64,000 bases of DNA from Nageia nagi (Eukaryota > Pinophyta). Position numbers and translations under genes: made by a program. The DNA lies in the NCBI GenBank assembly GCA_050084985.1, contig JBITNC010000001.1, positions 147,188,001 to 147,252,000 on the forward strand, read 5' to 3'. This document shows positions 46,821 through 59,480 of this stretch, in pieces; the first letter of the stretch is position 1; every line of letters begins with the position of its first letter. Under the pieces are notes generated by a model. That model saw only the letters and a program-made list of their open reading frames with translations, did no database searches and was not told the origin of the DNA.

Positions 46821-47633
46821 ATGTCTTTGGGCCTAATATATGTAACCCCACCACTCTGTAGTAGGGACATTCATTTCTTACTACTATAGACCAAACCTTC
46901 TTTCAAAGTGTGGGTTTTAGTACTAGACACTACATGGGTCATATCCATTGGGAGTAGCTCCTCTTGGCTACCTTACTTCAAAGATGGAACTCCACCACTT
47001 CGACTTTTTATCTCTTGATAGGAGAGATGATCATCATAATGGAGGAAATTCACCTCTTATACCACTTACCTATTCATGGTAGACATATTCAACATAGAGT
47101 TGATAGATATGATGTCTTGCTAGCTATTGCTTATTTGTATGGAGCCAATAGGATAGACACAATCATCTCTAAGATTTTTGGGAGTGATTAGGTACTCCTA
47201 GTATTAGACGGATGACTAGTAGGGTAGCATCAAGTTCTCATTCCTAAAGAGCATGATTTAGTATTATGCCGTACCAGATACTGGTAGTGGGAGGTTTCCA
47301 TGATCATTATTACCTATTGTAATATATATAATTCAACATGGTACAATATATACTTAGGTGCCTACCTTGTTCATGTAGTGTTATAAAGAGTTGGTATTTT
47401 ATTCATAGGGTCACAAAGCTTCATTTTTGGTGAGGATTACTCTTCAAGCTTGGGAATATGAATATATCACAGTGGCTTGTCCTCTTAGATTTCCTTTCCC
47501 TAGTTTTTCCAACCATATAGATTATGCTATTAGCATTATGAGGTGGTGAGAGGACTTCTATATTCATCTGATAGATGGAGTACATAGGGATATTTATTTC
47601 TATCACATTATGCTTACTTGTTTGGTACATTAT
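46821..47633 (+). pseudogene. Plant mobile domain (PMD, aminotransferase-like) pseudogene, 5' part
   Basis: From ATG 46821 (MSLGLIYVTPP), with the domain core in TLLQRWNSTTSTFYLLIGEM then IIIMEEIHLLYHLPIHGRHI (46970-47095; family LVERWRPETxTFHLPxGEMTITLxDVxxxLGLPIxGxPV). After frame changes, LQAWEYEYITVACPLRFPFP and DYAISIMRW are seen (47438-47550), followed by EDFYIHLIDGVHRDIYFYHI (47552-47610). This domain occurs in plant nuclear genes and is also carried by transposable elements. The reading frame is cut at 47633 by solo LTR-A copy 3 and resumes at 52201. Multiple stops show it is dead. Confidence 0.7.
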
Positions 47634-48490
47634 TATCAGGACCCACCTCAAGACACTATTTGATCTTGATTACCATTAAGGATTTAGATGGATAATGTAT
47701 GGAATAATGCTATGGTGATTATAAATTTGATAAAGAAACATATATTATTTATGACAATTCAATGTTGGCTTTAAGGCTTTAATGATGCAAGTAATAGGTC
47801 ACTTCAAAAAGAAAGTGCAATCAAAAGTCCTCAAGGACCAAAGGTGAATTGGTGATGGGAATGGAGGGGTAAGAAGGAGGAAATTGTTAGCATTGGATCA
47901 TTGACAAACCCTATGACCATCATATATCATGTAGTTTCATATTAAAATAATTGCTATGATTATCGATTTCTTTATTGAAGTGTGTTTACAAATGTGTGTT
48001 GACTAATAATCTTGCCCTCTAGGACAAGGTGATCATCGTAAGTAAAGGTGTGTTCTACTTGTTGTGTATTTTTTAATTTTAAATTTGAAAGTAGAGAGAA
48101 AAATAATATACCTTATTTAAATTTGAAAATTTACATAAGGTTAGAAAAATAAAATTATATGGGGTAAAGTTAAAAATAAGTGCCTACACTATTACCACAT
48201 GGGGCTAATAGTGGAAATACTACTGAAGAGGAATCTAATATTGAAAGATATTTTGGCATTATTGGAGTATGGCATATATATTTTATTTAAATGTATGAAG
48301 TGGAAAAAAAAAATAGTTCTAATAGTGTTCAAATAGTAACCTAGTCTAACCTAGGTTTAAATGCTTCCAAATATTATTTGGCATGATAATGGCCACTTTA
48401 GAATTTAAAATTTATTATTTTTATCTCTAACCCTTTAGTGAAGTTAAAGTGGTAATAGGAAATAATTTGGCTATTTTCTTACCCTTAAGG

Positions 48491-48500
48491 CTATAAATAT
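48491..48500 (+). promoter_or_regulatory. LTR-A TATA box (copy 3)
   Basis: CTATAAATAT, about 860 bases from the LTR start, the same relative position as in the three minus-strand copies. The following stretch up to 48600 would be the start of the retroelement transcript. Confidence 0.6.
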
Positions 48501-48819
48501 GAGAGGAACCCTATAGTAAAAATTACCTTAAGTAAGTAAGAAAGTAATTTCATTTACAAGTTTAAGCCCATGGAGAAAAAGGAATCTTTCTCTCTCCCTC
48601 CAAGATTAGGTGCACTTCCCTTACATAGTTCGACTAAAATTGCTAGTAAATAAGTGTGTTATAAGGATAACAATGTTGAAAATAGGTTTATGAAATGTCA
48701 AGAATAGCTTCAATTACTAAGAGGACATGTTTATTTTGGAGAGTATGGTATCATTTCATTCTTTACAATATTTTATTACAACTTTATGCTAAAAATATAT
48801 GTCAAAAAAAATTTCTTTA

Positions 48820-49560
48820 GATGGAATTGAATGGTTTGAAAATAGACAAATTGACCACTAGTTCATTTGGCTCCACTCCCATGTATGTGTGTTTCCATAA
48901 AATGGAAAACCAAGGTAGTGTAATACACCTATGTTTGGACTTCACTCCCTCTGTATATGTGTTTATATCTCTCATGATTCATTTTTGTCTATGTTATCGA
49001 CATGGAACCTGCTGGCAAATAATCTAGAGTTTATTTCTAGAAACTCTTCCTATCTAACTAGTATTGTACCCCATGATATTGTATTTCAATAGGAATTCTA
49101 CTTCACAAGTCATGAAGCCTCCTTCTCTTTGTGCATAGTCCCTGAAAACTTTGTTAGCATGTGTATATCAATAATTCCTAGGCCCCATATCTTGCAAATG
49201 AAACAAGGCTCTCCTAGTAATACTATTAATGTAAAGCCATGATCAACTACTCTTGATGGGTCACCATACCATCTTCCAAATCCCCCATGAAAGCCCATGT
49301 TAGAAAAATTTTATGAATCTAAACATTTTGTGATACTCCTATGACCAATACAAAATTAATCTCATTCTTCCATTATTGTTTCATCATACTTTCCCTTCGC
49401 ACACATCGATAGACACTGGAAAAGATTATTGAGTGTGACAATGCATCTTGGGTATCAAATTAGGGATGCCTTTTGGGAATTAAACCTTTCAAATAGTTTC
49501 TTAATGTCTAACATCCATGGCTAGGGCATAAATTGGATGAAATCTACCTGACATAGTGAT
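48820..49560. other. Unidentified central block of LTR-A copy 3
   Basis: This block has no counterpart I can see in the other LTR-A copies. It is richer in G/C than its surroundings and keeps open stretches on both strands: plus 48821-49027, containing GLKIDKLTTSSFGSTPMYVC, and minus 49110-49298, starting MGFHGGFGRWYGDPSRVVDH. I do not recognise either protein. It may be a captured gene fragment, like the PPR sequence at the equivalent place in copies 1 and 2. Confidence 0.45.
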
Positions 49561-52200
49561 AAACAAGTCGTACTTCCTCATAACATCTCATTTTTCATCC
49601 AACACCTTATTTTATATTATTTTTGAATATTTCAAATTAATAAATAAAGGTTTCTAAAGGAAATAGTTATTTAATGAGTTAAAAGGAAAGTAAAATATAT
49701 AATTGGAGATTTAATTGATTTAATAAGTACAAATTCTATAAGAATACTATAAAGTCCATTAATACTTGGAAGAAATGAATTCAAGACCTTTGTATGAGGT
49801 AATAGTAATAATAATGAGATAAATGGAATTTGGACATTGGGAATTACATTATGAAGTATTAATTTGTTTGAATAACGTATAAAATGGGAGGTAATAATAT
49901 AAAACGATATGGTCAAGGACATAAGGTTATCTTAAATTCTTCATGAGGTCAATAATGAAGGATCAAATATATAAATACATATTGCATGCATAATGATAAA
50001 AAAGAATTAGGGATGTCTTGATCCTCCTTCCTCCTAGTACTTGATCTAGTCACTATGGTCTATGGAGATTATGAACGATCAAGATACAAAAGGTATGGAT
50101 GAAGTTGAATTACTAATCCATTGGATATGAGATGATATGAATTGTTAAAGACTGCCAACTAAAGATTAAATGGGTTGCACTTCTTTTATAATTAAAGTTA
50201 TAATATATTATTCCTCTTTGTAATTGTTGTAATAATTTATGGAAGCTTTTAGATGGTTTATATAACTTAGTGGTTTATTGTAGTACACGACATTATATTA
50301 GATGCTTTCTCTCATGGATGGATTACTAAACTTTATTATTTGTATTAATAGGGTTGTATGACCCTTTTATAATTATTTAATGTTCTTGTAGAGTTTGGAA
50401 TGATCAATGAAGGTAGTTTACTCATGAAATAATTGAATTTGTGTTAAATGAATTGTTTTTTGTTTAAGCAAATTATTGGATGAAATGTTAGCATTATGAT
50501 TTAATAAGTTTCCTTTAAATACAAATAAGTTATGAATGACATCATTCTTGTTTAGTACTTAGAAAATTATATAATGTGAATGAGTAAGAGTAGCTATTAC
50601 CATCTTACTTACATGCAAATAATTATGAATTAAGTATAAAAACTAGTTTAATTAAATAAGATTAGTGGTTATTAAAAATTAATAAAGGTCAATAAATGCA
50701 AATGTAATTACCAATGCTCCTAAACATAGTAGATCAATAAGGTCACTAACCCTAAAAAACCCTATATTATCCCAACCAATTAATTATTTTCCCAAGAGAA
50801 AGATATATTTTCAAAATTATGTTTGGGTCCATATGGGAATAAGTAGGGATCATTGGGATCAAAATGGAAATGAATGGGATTAAATGGGAACTCATGGGAT
50901 AGTTTTGGGTCCCATCGGAAGTAAAATTGGGAAATGTGGATAGACAAGCAAGTTGAGAACCTAGTGTAGACCTAGACAAAACATTGGATCCTATTTAATC
51001 AAATAAGTCAAACCAATAATAGTAAATTAGTTCACAAGGAACTTCTAGGGAATCTACCAACCAAAAAGGAACCTTTGGATGGATTTTAATAATGCAATAA
51101 AATGGTGGAGAACCTTCATCAAATGAACCTATAATGCAAAATGATAAGTTGAAAGAATATTATTTATGTGAGGACCACTTCATGCCACATTTCCTTTGTA
51201 GAAATAACAGGAAACACCCTACTTCATGACTTGTTTCTTTACCAATGCATGTGAACTCTTAAAAATTAGATCCATATATATTATATGATATGTATGGGAT
51301 AATTAGGATAATGTGACTTCCCATGTAAGCCTACATTTGAGACTTCCTATGTATGCCTCTTGAGCACAAATGAATAGTGTTAATCCCTAGAATAGAATTT
51401 GGTCTACATTATGATCAATTATTATGCATGGTGTCTTGTACCCTCATCATTGTTTGGGATCATTATTCAAAGTTATTAGGTCATATATGGTTTCTATTTT
51501 TTAACATATTTAATAATAAATTAAACTAAATAGCCACTTAAGGGTATTGTTTAATACTAGCTCCCCAAGTTATGGCACGAGGACATCAAACCACATGGTG
51601 GGTTTAGCTGATAGTTATGGGTAGGCTAGTGACTCATATCTTCTGATAGGTGTGTCAAGTGGGGATAGCAATCAAAAAATATATAGTTACTAGGTGAGAG
51701 TAACTAGTAGTCATACCACTTATAGCTAGCAGATAGGGCTATGATAATTATTCCATAGGCAATGCTACCCACTCATATGGCAATTTTCTTAGGATAAGCT
51801 ATCTACTTATATGAGATGGAGAGTTATCATCAAGTAATGATGTTACCTTATTGGAAGTGTGATCTCTCGAGTGGTATGAGCCTTGAGTAGAAAACCACTA
51901 TGTTGTGACTAATAAGCCTATTGCACATGTGGCATGGAATAGGAATGGTGGAGTAACCTTTGAGGTGTCTTATCAACATGGTGAGCATTGAGAAGTGAAC
52001 ACTAGAAAAATTGATTAGGGTTGATTATCTTGATACTTAAAAAATATTTCCATGTGAGTACTAAACTAGCTAGCAGCATTAATCAGCTCATATGGGATCG
52101 CTTGGTCCATTCCTAGAACATTCAAGTGTTAAAGTAAGTAAAAAAAGTTAGGTCAAAAATTTAGGGTTTTTAATTGATGGGAATAGGGGGATGCATTACA

Positions 52201-53553
52201 AGTATCATGTTAGATTTAGACCATACTATTTGTATCTAGCATGGGATGAGCTCAAGATCAATATTATAGGAATTAGATAGGCACAAGTACTTAATGATCA
52301 ATAGACTATGTTTCTTGAATAATTCTAATTTTACCATATTAGGTGCCAATTTGCACTAGTGCAAGATGTCCCTTTAGAGCTTATGAGGTATTAGCAAGAG
52401 GGGACTCTCCTTATTAATGGTCTCCAAACCTTAGTTTATGTAGAGCATGACCCTACTCAGGAGGAGGGTCTTGATGAGGAGATGAATGATGATGATGTGG
52501 GTGTGACTAAGATTTTTGCTGCCTAGTGAAAGGTTGAGCATGAGGAGGGATATGAGGAGGATTAGGGAGGATGAGTGCATCAGCATGTATAGGACTCTAG
52601 GGTTATACTTAGTGTGACCAAAGGTCAAGATATCAAGATGGGAGTTGAAGGAGATATCCTAGAGGTAGGCATATAGGGTGATGAGGATGTTCTTCATACT
52701 AAGGAGGCTTGAGTGACAAAGATAGGTGAGGGAGTTCTAGAGGAGGAGGTACCTTCTCCTCAAATACTTAGTATTAATGCACTATAGTTTAGATCTTAGA
52801 CCTCAAGTTTTTATTATCCCAATCCTAATAATTGATTAATTAGTTCCATGGAGATAATGAGTTTGTACATGCTTAGTTAGAGTAGTATATACATTTAGAT
52901 AATGATAAGTTTAGGTATAGGAATAAGCATGATTGTGATAAGCAAAAGTGGGATACATCTAATCTATGTTTAAAACTTTTCAATAGTAGATTGGGGTCAT
53001 AGGTGCATCCATAAGCATAGAGAGGCAACCTTCATCTTTTGTTAGGTATATCTATAGGTAGTTTAACTATTATCATAGGCTTACTAATACATGGTTAATA
53101 TGTATTCTTACGCATGTTCCTGGTGTGGATTATCCTCTTCCTACTTTAGGTTATGTTCCTTTAGATGATTGTACACTTCTAGCAGCTATTGCTAATGGTG
53201 TACATGGTGTTTCTAGTGTACATTAAGGTTAGGTTAGATTTGCAATATCTTATAGCTAGGGTATGACTATTACTTCCTCACACCAACATCTTAGATCAGC
53301 TGAGTTATGAGCAATAGGGCATGAGTAGATTATAGGTAGTCCATCAGTGTCATATTAGAGAGGTAAAAAGGTTAGTGAGACTAATGGCTAAGGTGGTGAT
53401 GAGGGTAGTGAGTATGAGGATTCCATAGTAGATTGAGTATTATGATGTTTACTTTATATTATTGCTAGATATTGATATTATGTAATAGGCTTATGATCAT
53501 ATTTCATATTCATTTTTTGGATCATGGTGATCATGATCAACTATCATTGGGTG
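52201..53553 (+). pseudogene. PMD pseudogene, 3' part
   Basis: Picks up where the 5' part was cut: RFRPYYLYLAWDELKINIIG (52210-52275, family RxxPYxLYL...WDxxxVxYxG), then LEL.RY/AYEVLARG and PNLSL (52385-52440), followed by a long acidic segment (EHDPTQEEGLDEEMNDDDVG, 52447-52506) and low-complexity Glu/Gly/Asp-rich sequence to about 53450, as in the variable tails of PMD proteins. Stops are frequent. It is truncated at 53554 by the chromovirus 3' LTR, and anything beyond would lie outside the window. Confidence 0.6.
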
Positions 53554-56500
53554 TGTAATGCATCCACTAATTATCATAAACCAAAGTCCTAATTTTTGAC
53601 CTAAATTTTTGTGTATTATAACATTTAAATAATCTAGGAATTAACCAAGTGATCCCACATGAGTTTGATATGTTGCTAGCTAGCTCAACACTCACATGGC
53701 AAGATTGGCCAAGAACTTGTGGTAACCAACCCTAATAAATTTTTCTAGTGTTCACTCTTCAACACTCACCCTATTGAAAAAATGCCTCAAAAGTAACCTC
53801 ACCATTCCTATTCCATGTCCCATGTGCAATAGGCTTTTTGATTACAATGTAGTGGTTTTCTACTTAGGGCCCATATCACCTAAGAGATCGCACTTCCACT
53901 AAGTTAGTCATCATCTCTTGATGGAGCAGTTAACTTATCCTAGGCAAGTTTCCTTATGAGTGGGTAGCATCACCTATGGAATAATCATCATGTCCTTATT
54001 TGCTAATTGTAAGTGATATAGCTACTAATTACCCTCACTTGGTAATACTAGTTTTTCTAATTGCTATCCTTGCCTAACTCACCTATCAAAAGATATGAGT
54101 ACTAACCTACCCATAACTATCAGCTAGGCCCACCATGTGGTTCAGCATCCTCATGCCCATAACTTGAGGAGCCATGGATATTAAATAATATCCTTGAGTG
54201 GTTGTTTAGTCTAATCTACTTTTAAATGTGTTGACAAAATAATCACCTATGTCCTATTGACCATAAACTAATGTTTTCAATAGTGGATACAAGATGTGTT
54301 TTAAAGTTTAACACTATTCATTCTTTCCCACAAGGAGTACCTTATAATTCTTAGTTATAGCTTGTGTAAGAAGTCACATATTTTCTTATTTATCCAATAC
54401 ATATTATATTGCATATATAGATCTAATTTTTAAAATATCTCTTGAATACATAAAGTAACAAGTTGTTAGAGAAAATCTTGCCACTATTGCCACAAAAGTA
54501 ATGAGATGCTAAGTGGTCCTCATGCAAAGAATATTCTTTTTGTTTATTTTCTAGTAGGGTAGGTTTACTTGCAAAGGTTCTTTGCCACATTTCTTTCATT
54601 TGTACTAAAATAATATTGAATAATTCTATTTATTTCATTGGGTCCCATTGATATCCAACTTGATTCTAAGGATCCCTAAGATATCCCAAATGCTCACAAA
54701 TTATCATTTGAAACCTTAATTCTAGTTTAGGGTTAATTCTAAGTTGTTGGTATAATTTTGGATTTATCAAGATTAAGAACCTAATTAACCTATGACAACT
54801 ACCTAATAAGTATTAATTCTTACTCCTATTTATCAAAACATAAAACTTAACATGTAATAAGAGATAGCAAATTCATCTACCTTTCATTTATCATTCAATA
54901 TACTAACAAGAGATTCATATAACACAATCCTCATTAAGCATTTTTAAGTTAATAATCAATTACAAGAAGCTTGAATACATCTTGAAATTTCATTTTTCAA
55001 CATATACAATAATGACATAGCTTCCATAAACTTATTACAAGACATTAATACATCATAAGGCTAATACACTTTAATGAATTTGGTAACTCATCATCATCAT
55101 CTCATAATAAAAATTAAATATGACATTGTTACTTATTAAGTCATTCTATGCCTTTTTGTGGAAACACATCCATAGATCTTCAAATAATGAGCATCAAGCA
55201 TCTCCATCATTCTTTGAACAATAACCATTGAACATCGATCATTCCCTTGGAACTTGATGGTTGGATCAATTACTAGGAGCGAGGAGGATTATGAAAACCC
55301 TTTTTAAACTTGACCATTATGCAAATAAATTTAACTATAGAACTCAGGACAAATTATCTCCTTTACTTGGTCAATGTACATTAATCTATTATTTATTAAT
55401 TCATCTTAAATAATTAAATCATTCACAATAAGTTCTTGGATACCTTAATAATTAATTAATAAAATTGGTACTATTTGAATTATTTTACTAAATATTATAC
55501 CAATATCAACATCTCAAAACCATAGTTTATTTAATACAAGATTCTAAATAATTCTTGAATTACTTATTTAAAAATATTAAACATACTTATCACCTCATTA
55601 TATACTAATTAGTTTAATTGACAAACTTAGATAATAATAAGAAAACATATTTTTATTACTTCATATATTCTTCACTTTCACATGAATTTAATAATATTTT
55701 TTTACTAAACATCATATTAAGACATTAATAAAATTCATGTCAAAATAAATTCATTAATCTCTAACTAAAGGCATAAGAAGAAATGTTTCACTAATCTCCT
55801 TAAAATATCATAAAATACATAATACAATTTATACATGAAATTTTCTACCCCTACAATTAAATAAAAACAAAATAACATCCCACTCCTTTACTTTTTAAAG
55901 AAAATGACATTGCACCAACCTTTGAATAAAATAACCAATATGTCTCTTGAAAGATTACAACATTTCAATCAATAATTAATGAAACTTTATCATATTAGGA
56001 ATTTAATAAAATTTATGTTATTTATTAAACTTTAGCTAAAGGCATAAGAATAAATATTTTACTAGATTGTTTAAAATATCATAATATAATTTGTACATGA
56101 AATTTTCCACTCCTACGTCTAAATAAAAAGAGAATAACAAAAACCAATTCCACTCCTTTACTTAAAAATAAATGACATGGTAACAACTTTTAATTGAAAT
56201 GACCATTATGTCTCTTCAAATGCCACAACACTTCAAACAATAATTATTTATATAAAACTTTATCAAATATTACAATAAACATTATATTAAGAATTTAATA
56301 AAAATTTATGTCAAAATAAATTTATTAAATTCTAAATAAAGGCATAAGGGTGAAATATTTGACTAGTCTCTTTAAAATATCATAATACAACTTATACATG
56401 AATTTTTTTTAACCCCTATATCTAAATAAAAAAATGAATAAAAAAAAAATCCCACTCCTTTACTTTTTAAAGAAAATGAAATGGTAACAATCTATAAATA

Positions 56501-57611
56501 AAAGAATCACTATGTCTCTAACCATTTCTAACAACCATTAATTCTATGAAGCTTTACCAAACATTATGATAAACATCATATTAAATATCTCAAAATAAGA
56601 CTAGCTTAATAACAAAAAAAAAATGTAAAAGAATGCACCTTGACTTGAAGAGGAAAGAGAGACTTGTTTTCTTCACGTAACTTTGCACCAAGCTTGAGAA
56701 TAACCAAAATAAAATGAAAGTAGCAAGAGATAGATAGGTAGTTGTTGTTGGTCTCTTTTCAATGCTCTACTCTTTTATTTATAGCTAAAGTGGCTCAAAT
56801 ATGTTCAAATGGATGTCTCCTCACACCCTCAATAATTTTAGGTTAGGTTTGCTTAAAGTTGGAACTGATGGTAATGGCATTTAATACTATGGAATCTTTT
56901 TTAATAGTTGATTTAGTGCCAACTCTTATCCACACCTAATGTAAAAATACAAAACTAAGTAAGCCCATTTCTCTATTATTTTCCTAGATATTAAATATCA
57001 TATCATACCAAAAAGAGACCATAGTCTTTATCTAATAGTGCTTTTACTATTAGCCCTATGTGGTAATAGGATGTACACTCATATTCAACTTTTACCCCAT
57101 TAAATTTATTTTTATAACCTTATAATAATTTTCAAATTTACCTATAGGTATATCCCTTTTTTCTCTCCATTTCAAAATTTGAATTTCAAAAATACCAAAT
57201 AAGGGAAAACACATCTTTACCTATGATGGTCACCTCATCCTGCAGAGTGAGGTTAATCCACATATTTTTGTAAACATATTTTCATCAAGAAATCAACAAT
57301 CACAATAATAATTCTACATGCATCTACATGATTTACAATGGTCATAGGGTGTGTCAGAAATTCAATGCCAATCATTTCCTCCTCTTATCCTTTTGTTCCT
57401 ATCACTAATTCACCTTTGGTTTGTAGGGTCTTTGGGTTGCTTCTCCACTCTACGACCTATGTCAAAATATCTCAAAGTTAGCATCAAATTGTCATAAATA
57501 ATACATATTCCCATATCAAACTTGTCATTAGCATAGTATTATGCAAACATAATTCATTCAAATCCTCGATGGTAGTCAAGGTCAAATAGTTTCTTGAGGT
57601 GGGTCATGACA
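53554..57611 (-). repeat. 3' LTR of the chromovirus (4.06 kb)
   Basis: Minus-strand LTR from TGTCATGACCCACC (57611) to GTGGATGCATTACA (53554), with TG...CA ends. The minus-strand TATA box CTATAAATAAAAG is at 56783-56772. It contains about three tandem units of ~270-300 bp between 55650 and 56600. It has no PPR-like insert, unlike two of the solo copies. The base 5 flank (53549-53553) is GGGTG; the partner flank is outside the window. Confidence 0.88.
55650..56600 (-). repeat. Tandem repeat (~290 bp, three and a part units) inside the 3' LTR
   Basis: Each unit contains a TAAAATATCATAATACA-like start (55801, 56070, 56372), then TTATACATGAAATTTT, a TCCCACTCCTTTACTTTTTA stretch (55879, 56149, 56452), an ATGTCTCT phrase and an AAGGCATAAG phrase (55770, 56040, 56340). 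The units differ by substitutions and small indels, so the array is not recent. Confidence 0.7.
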
Positions 57612-57627
57612 TACACCCCTCTTAAAA
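57612..57627 (-). promoter_or_regulatory. Polypurine tract of the chromovirus
   Basis: Minus strand TTTTAAGAGGGGTGTA directly before the 3' LTR start. It is the site that primes plus-strand DNA synthesis in LTR elements. Confidence 0.75.
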
Positions 57628-57689
57628 GGAACATAGTCCCCTATTGTTCTTACATATAAACACAAACTTACAAATATTTCAAAGACTTA

Positions 57690-58140
57690 TTTAAATAAAT
57701 GAATATGGAAATTATCTTTGCATAGTAGCTATATCTTCCCATGTAGAAGATGACTCAGAGTATTTATCCCATTGAACTAGACATTCATTAATTTCTCTAT
57801 TTCTTAGCTTCCTAGTCCTAAAAGCTAAGATCTTGATAGGGAGTACGTCAATGATATGAGGGTCCAACATCTATAATTTATATAAATCCAAAACATGAAA
57901 AGGGTCAGCAACATATTTTTGTAATAAGGAGACATAAAATACATCATGTATTTTGGACAAACTTGGTGGCAAGGAAAGTTTGTAGGCTACTCGACTCTTC
58001 TTTTCTATAATTTCAAAAGGACTAATAAATCAAGGATCCAATTTAGTTGACTTTATGGCACTTTTTATGGGTCAAACATGTAAGAATACCTTATCACCCA
58101 TGGCAAATTCTCAAAGAGTTCTTTTAAGATCAACATAACT
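57690..58140 (-). pseudogene. Chromovirus integrase C-terminus and chromodomain remnant
   Basis: Minus strand: RTLREFAMGDKVFLHV (58115-58070), FEIIEKKSRVAYKLSLPPSL (58020-57960), KIHDVFYVSLLQKYV, DPHIIDVLPIKILAFRTRKL, then LRNREINECLVQWDKYSESS and TWEDIA (57800-57735). The last part matches a chromodomain ending (xxLVxWKGYxxxExTWE), which helps target integration to chromatin. One of the three aromatic-cage positions is visible (the W of VQW); the first part is too decayed to judge. Confidence 0.75.
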
Positions 58141-58143
58141 CTT

Positions 58144-59100
58144 TTATCGATCTATAGCTTCTTTCAACTTTTGTTGAATGGACTTGAGCTGCTTCTCCAT
58201 TTGCTTTAGCATTTTTGGTTGGATCATCACTCGATACTCCTGATTATCCCATGTCAAAGGAGTTTTGCATCTCTTTCCATACAATGCTTTGAAAGGAGCC
58301 ATTCCTAAAGATGAATGATAGCCATTATTGTATGCAAACTCAACCAAATAAAAATAATCTTCCCATTTGATCTTTTGTTCCATGCAATACATTCTAAGCA
58401 TGTCCTCAAGGACTCTATTCACACATTCTATCTATTCATCTATTTCTAGATGGTAAGCTGATCTCGTATTTAACTTTGTACCCAATGCTTTATGTAATAA
58501 TTTTTAGATATTGAAGTGAATTTAGAATCCCTATATGAGATTATCACTTTAGGAAATCCGTGTAATCTAAAAATTTCTTATGCAAACTTATTAGCTACTA
58601 TAAGGGAATCATCTATGGTGTTATTAGGCATAAAATGAGCAACCTTGGTTAAATTCTCAACCACAACTAATATGGAGTCATGATGAAATCTGGTTTTTGA
58701 CAAACTAACTATGAAATCTATTGAAATCACTTGCCATTTCTATGTTAGAATATCATGGGGATACAAATATCCACCTAGATGTTGATGTTCTGCTTTCATT
58801 TTCTAACATTCCAAGTATCTTGCCACAAATTTTGTTATATCCCTCTTCATTCCATCTTAGCAAAAATTCTTTTTTAGATCTTCTTACATATTTATACCCT
58901 TTAGATGTACTACATATAGGGGACGATGGGCTTTTTTGTAGGATTAAATTTCTTAAATCTAATTTTTTGGGATGATTAATCTATCTCTAAAATACAACAT
59001 CCCATATTTTTTAGCAAAGTCATATGATGAAGGACTACCTTTTTCTATTATTTCCTTAATATATTTATAGTATGAATCCTCTTATTGTAATATTCTCACT
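58144..59100 (-). pseudogene. Chromovirus integrase core
   Basis: Minus strand: a weak N-terminal zinc-domain remnant near 59000-58850 (CQDTWNVRK-like; CWQDTxxxxK expected), then ENLTKVAHFMP (58655-58620), EIFRLHGFPKVIIS (58575-58535; D expected after S is Y), FKKLLHKALGTKLNT (58510-58460), SAYHLEIDE.IECVNRVLED (58455-58400) and the open segment 58422-58144 with MLRMYCMEQKIKWEDY, LVEFAYNNGYHSSLGMAPFK and ALYGKRCKTPL. The DDE acidic residues are partly lost: the second D motif reads ISYRDSKF. It inserts the element DNA into the genome in functional relatives; here it is inactive. Confidence 0.8.
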
Positions 59101-59480
59101 TGATCAAACAAGTTGTACTAACTTCTTGTCATGGCATTTACATGTCTTCTTTAACTTAATGCATCTACCACATTATTTTCTTTACCCTTCATATACTCAA
59201 TACCAAAATCATACTTGATAAGGAATTCCATCCATTGCCTTTGTCTAGCATTTAAGTTAGGTTGATTGAAAAAGTATTTCAAACTTTGATGATCTATTTC
59301 CAATGTAAAAGGTTTTTCTAACAAGTAATGTATCCACATCTTTAGTGCATGCACTACAGCTACTAGCTCAAGATTTTGTATAGCATAATTCAACTCATGA
59401 AGTTTTAACTTTTTAGACTCATATGCTACAATATTTCTATTTTTCTATAGTACTCCACTTAAACCTTATAATGATGCATT
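59101..59480 (-). pseudogene. Chromovirus RNase H
   Basis: Open segment 59393-59151 with NYAIQNLELVAVVHALKMWI, HYLLEKPFTLEIDHQSLKYF, NQPNLNARQRQWMEFLIKYD and YMKGKENNVVDALS. These are the family motifs TYDxELxAVVxALKxWRHYLxGxxFxxxTDHxSLKYxxxQ, LNxRQxRWxExLxxYDxxIxYxPGKxNxVADALS. Catalytic E (NLE), D (EIDH) and D (VVDALS) are present. Upstream (59500-59400), TNASL.GLSGVL and VAYESKKLKLHE match the start of the domain, with a TxA replacement of the CDAS motif. Confidence 0.85.

Larger units (their letters stand above)
47634..52200 (+). mobile_element. Solo LTR of the long-LTR chromovirus family (LTR-A copy 3)
   Basis: Here the LTR is on the plus strand: it starts TATCAGGACCCACCTCAAG (family TGTCATGACCCACCTCAAG, as at 57611 on the minus strand) and ends GGATGCATTACA at 52200. 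Flanks ATTAT (47629-47633) and AGTAT (52201-52205) agree at four of five bases. Homology to the other copies covers 47634-48550 and about 49900-52200. The plus-strand TATA box is at 48491-48500. The centre (48820-49560) is unlike the other copies. It splits the PMD pseudogene. Confidence 0.85.

Noticed and set aside
58721-58975. 84-codon plus-strand open frame
   Set aside because: Antisense to the chromovirus integrase; no recognisable protein.
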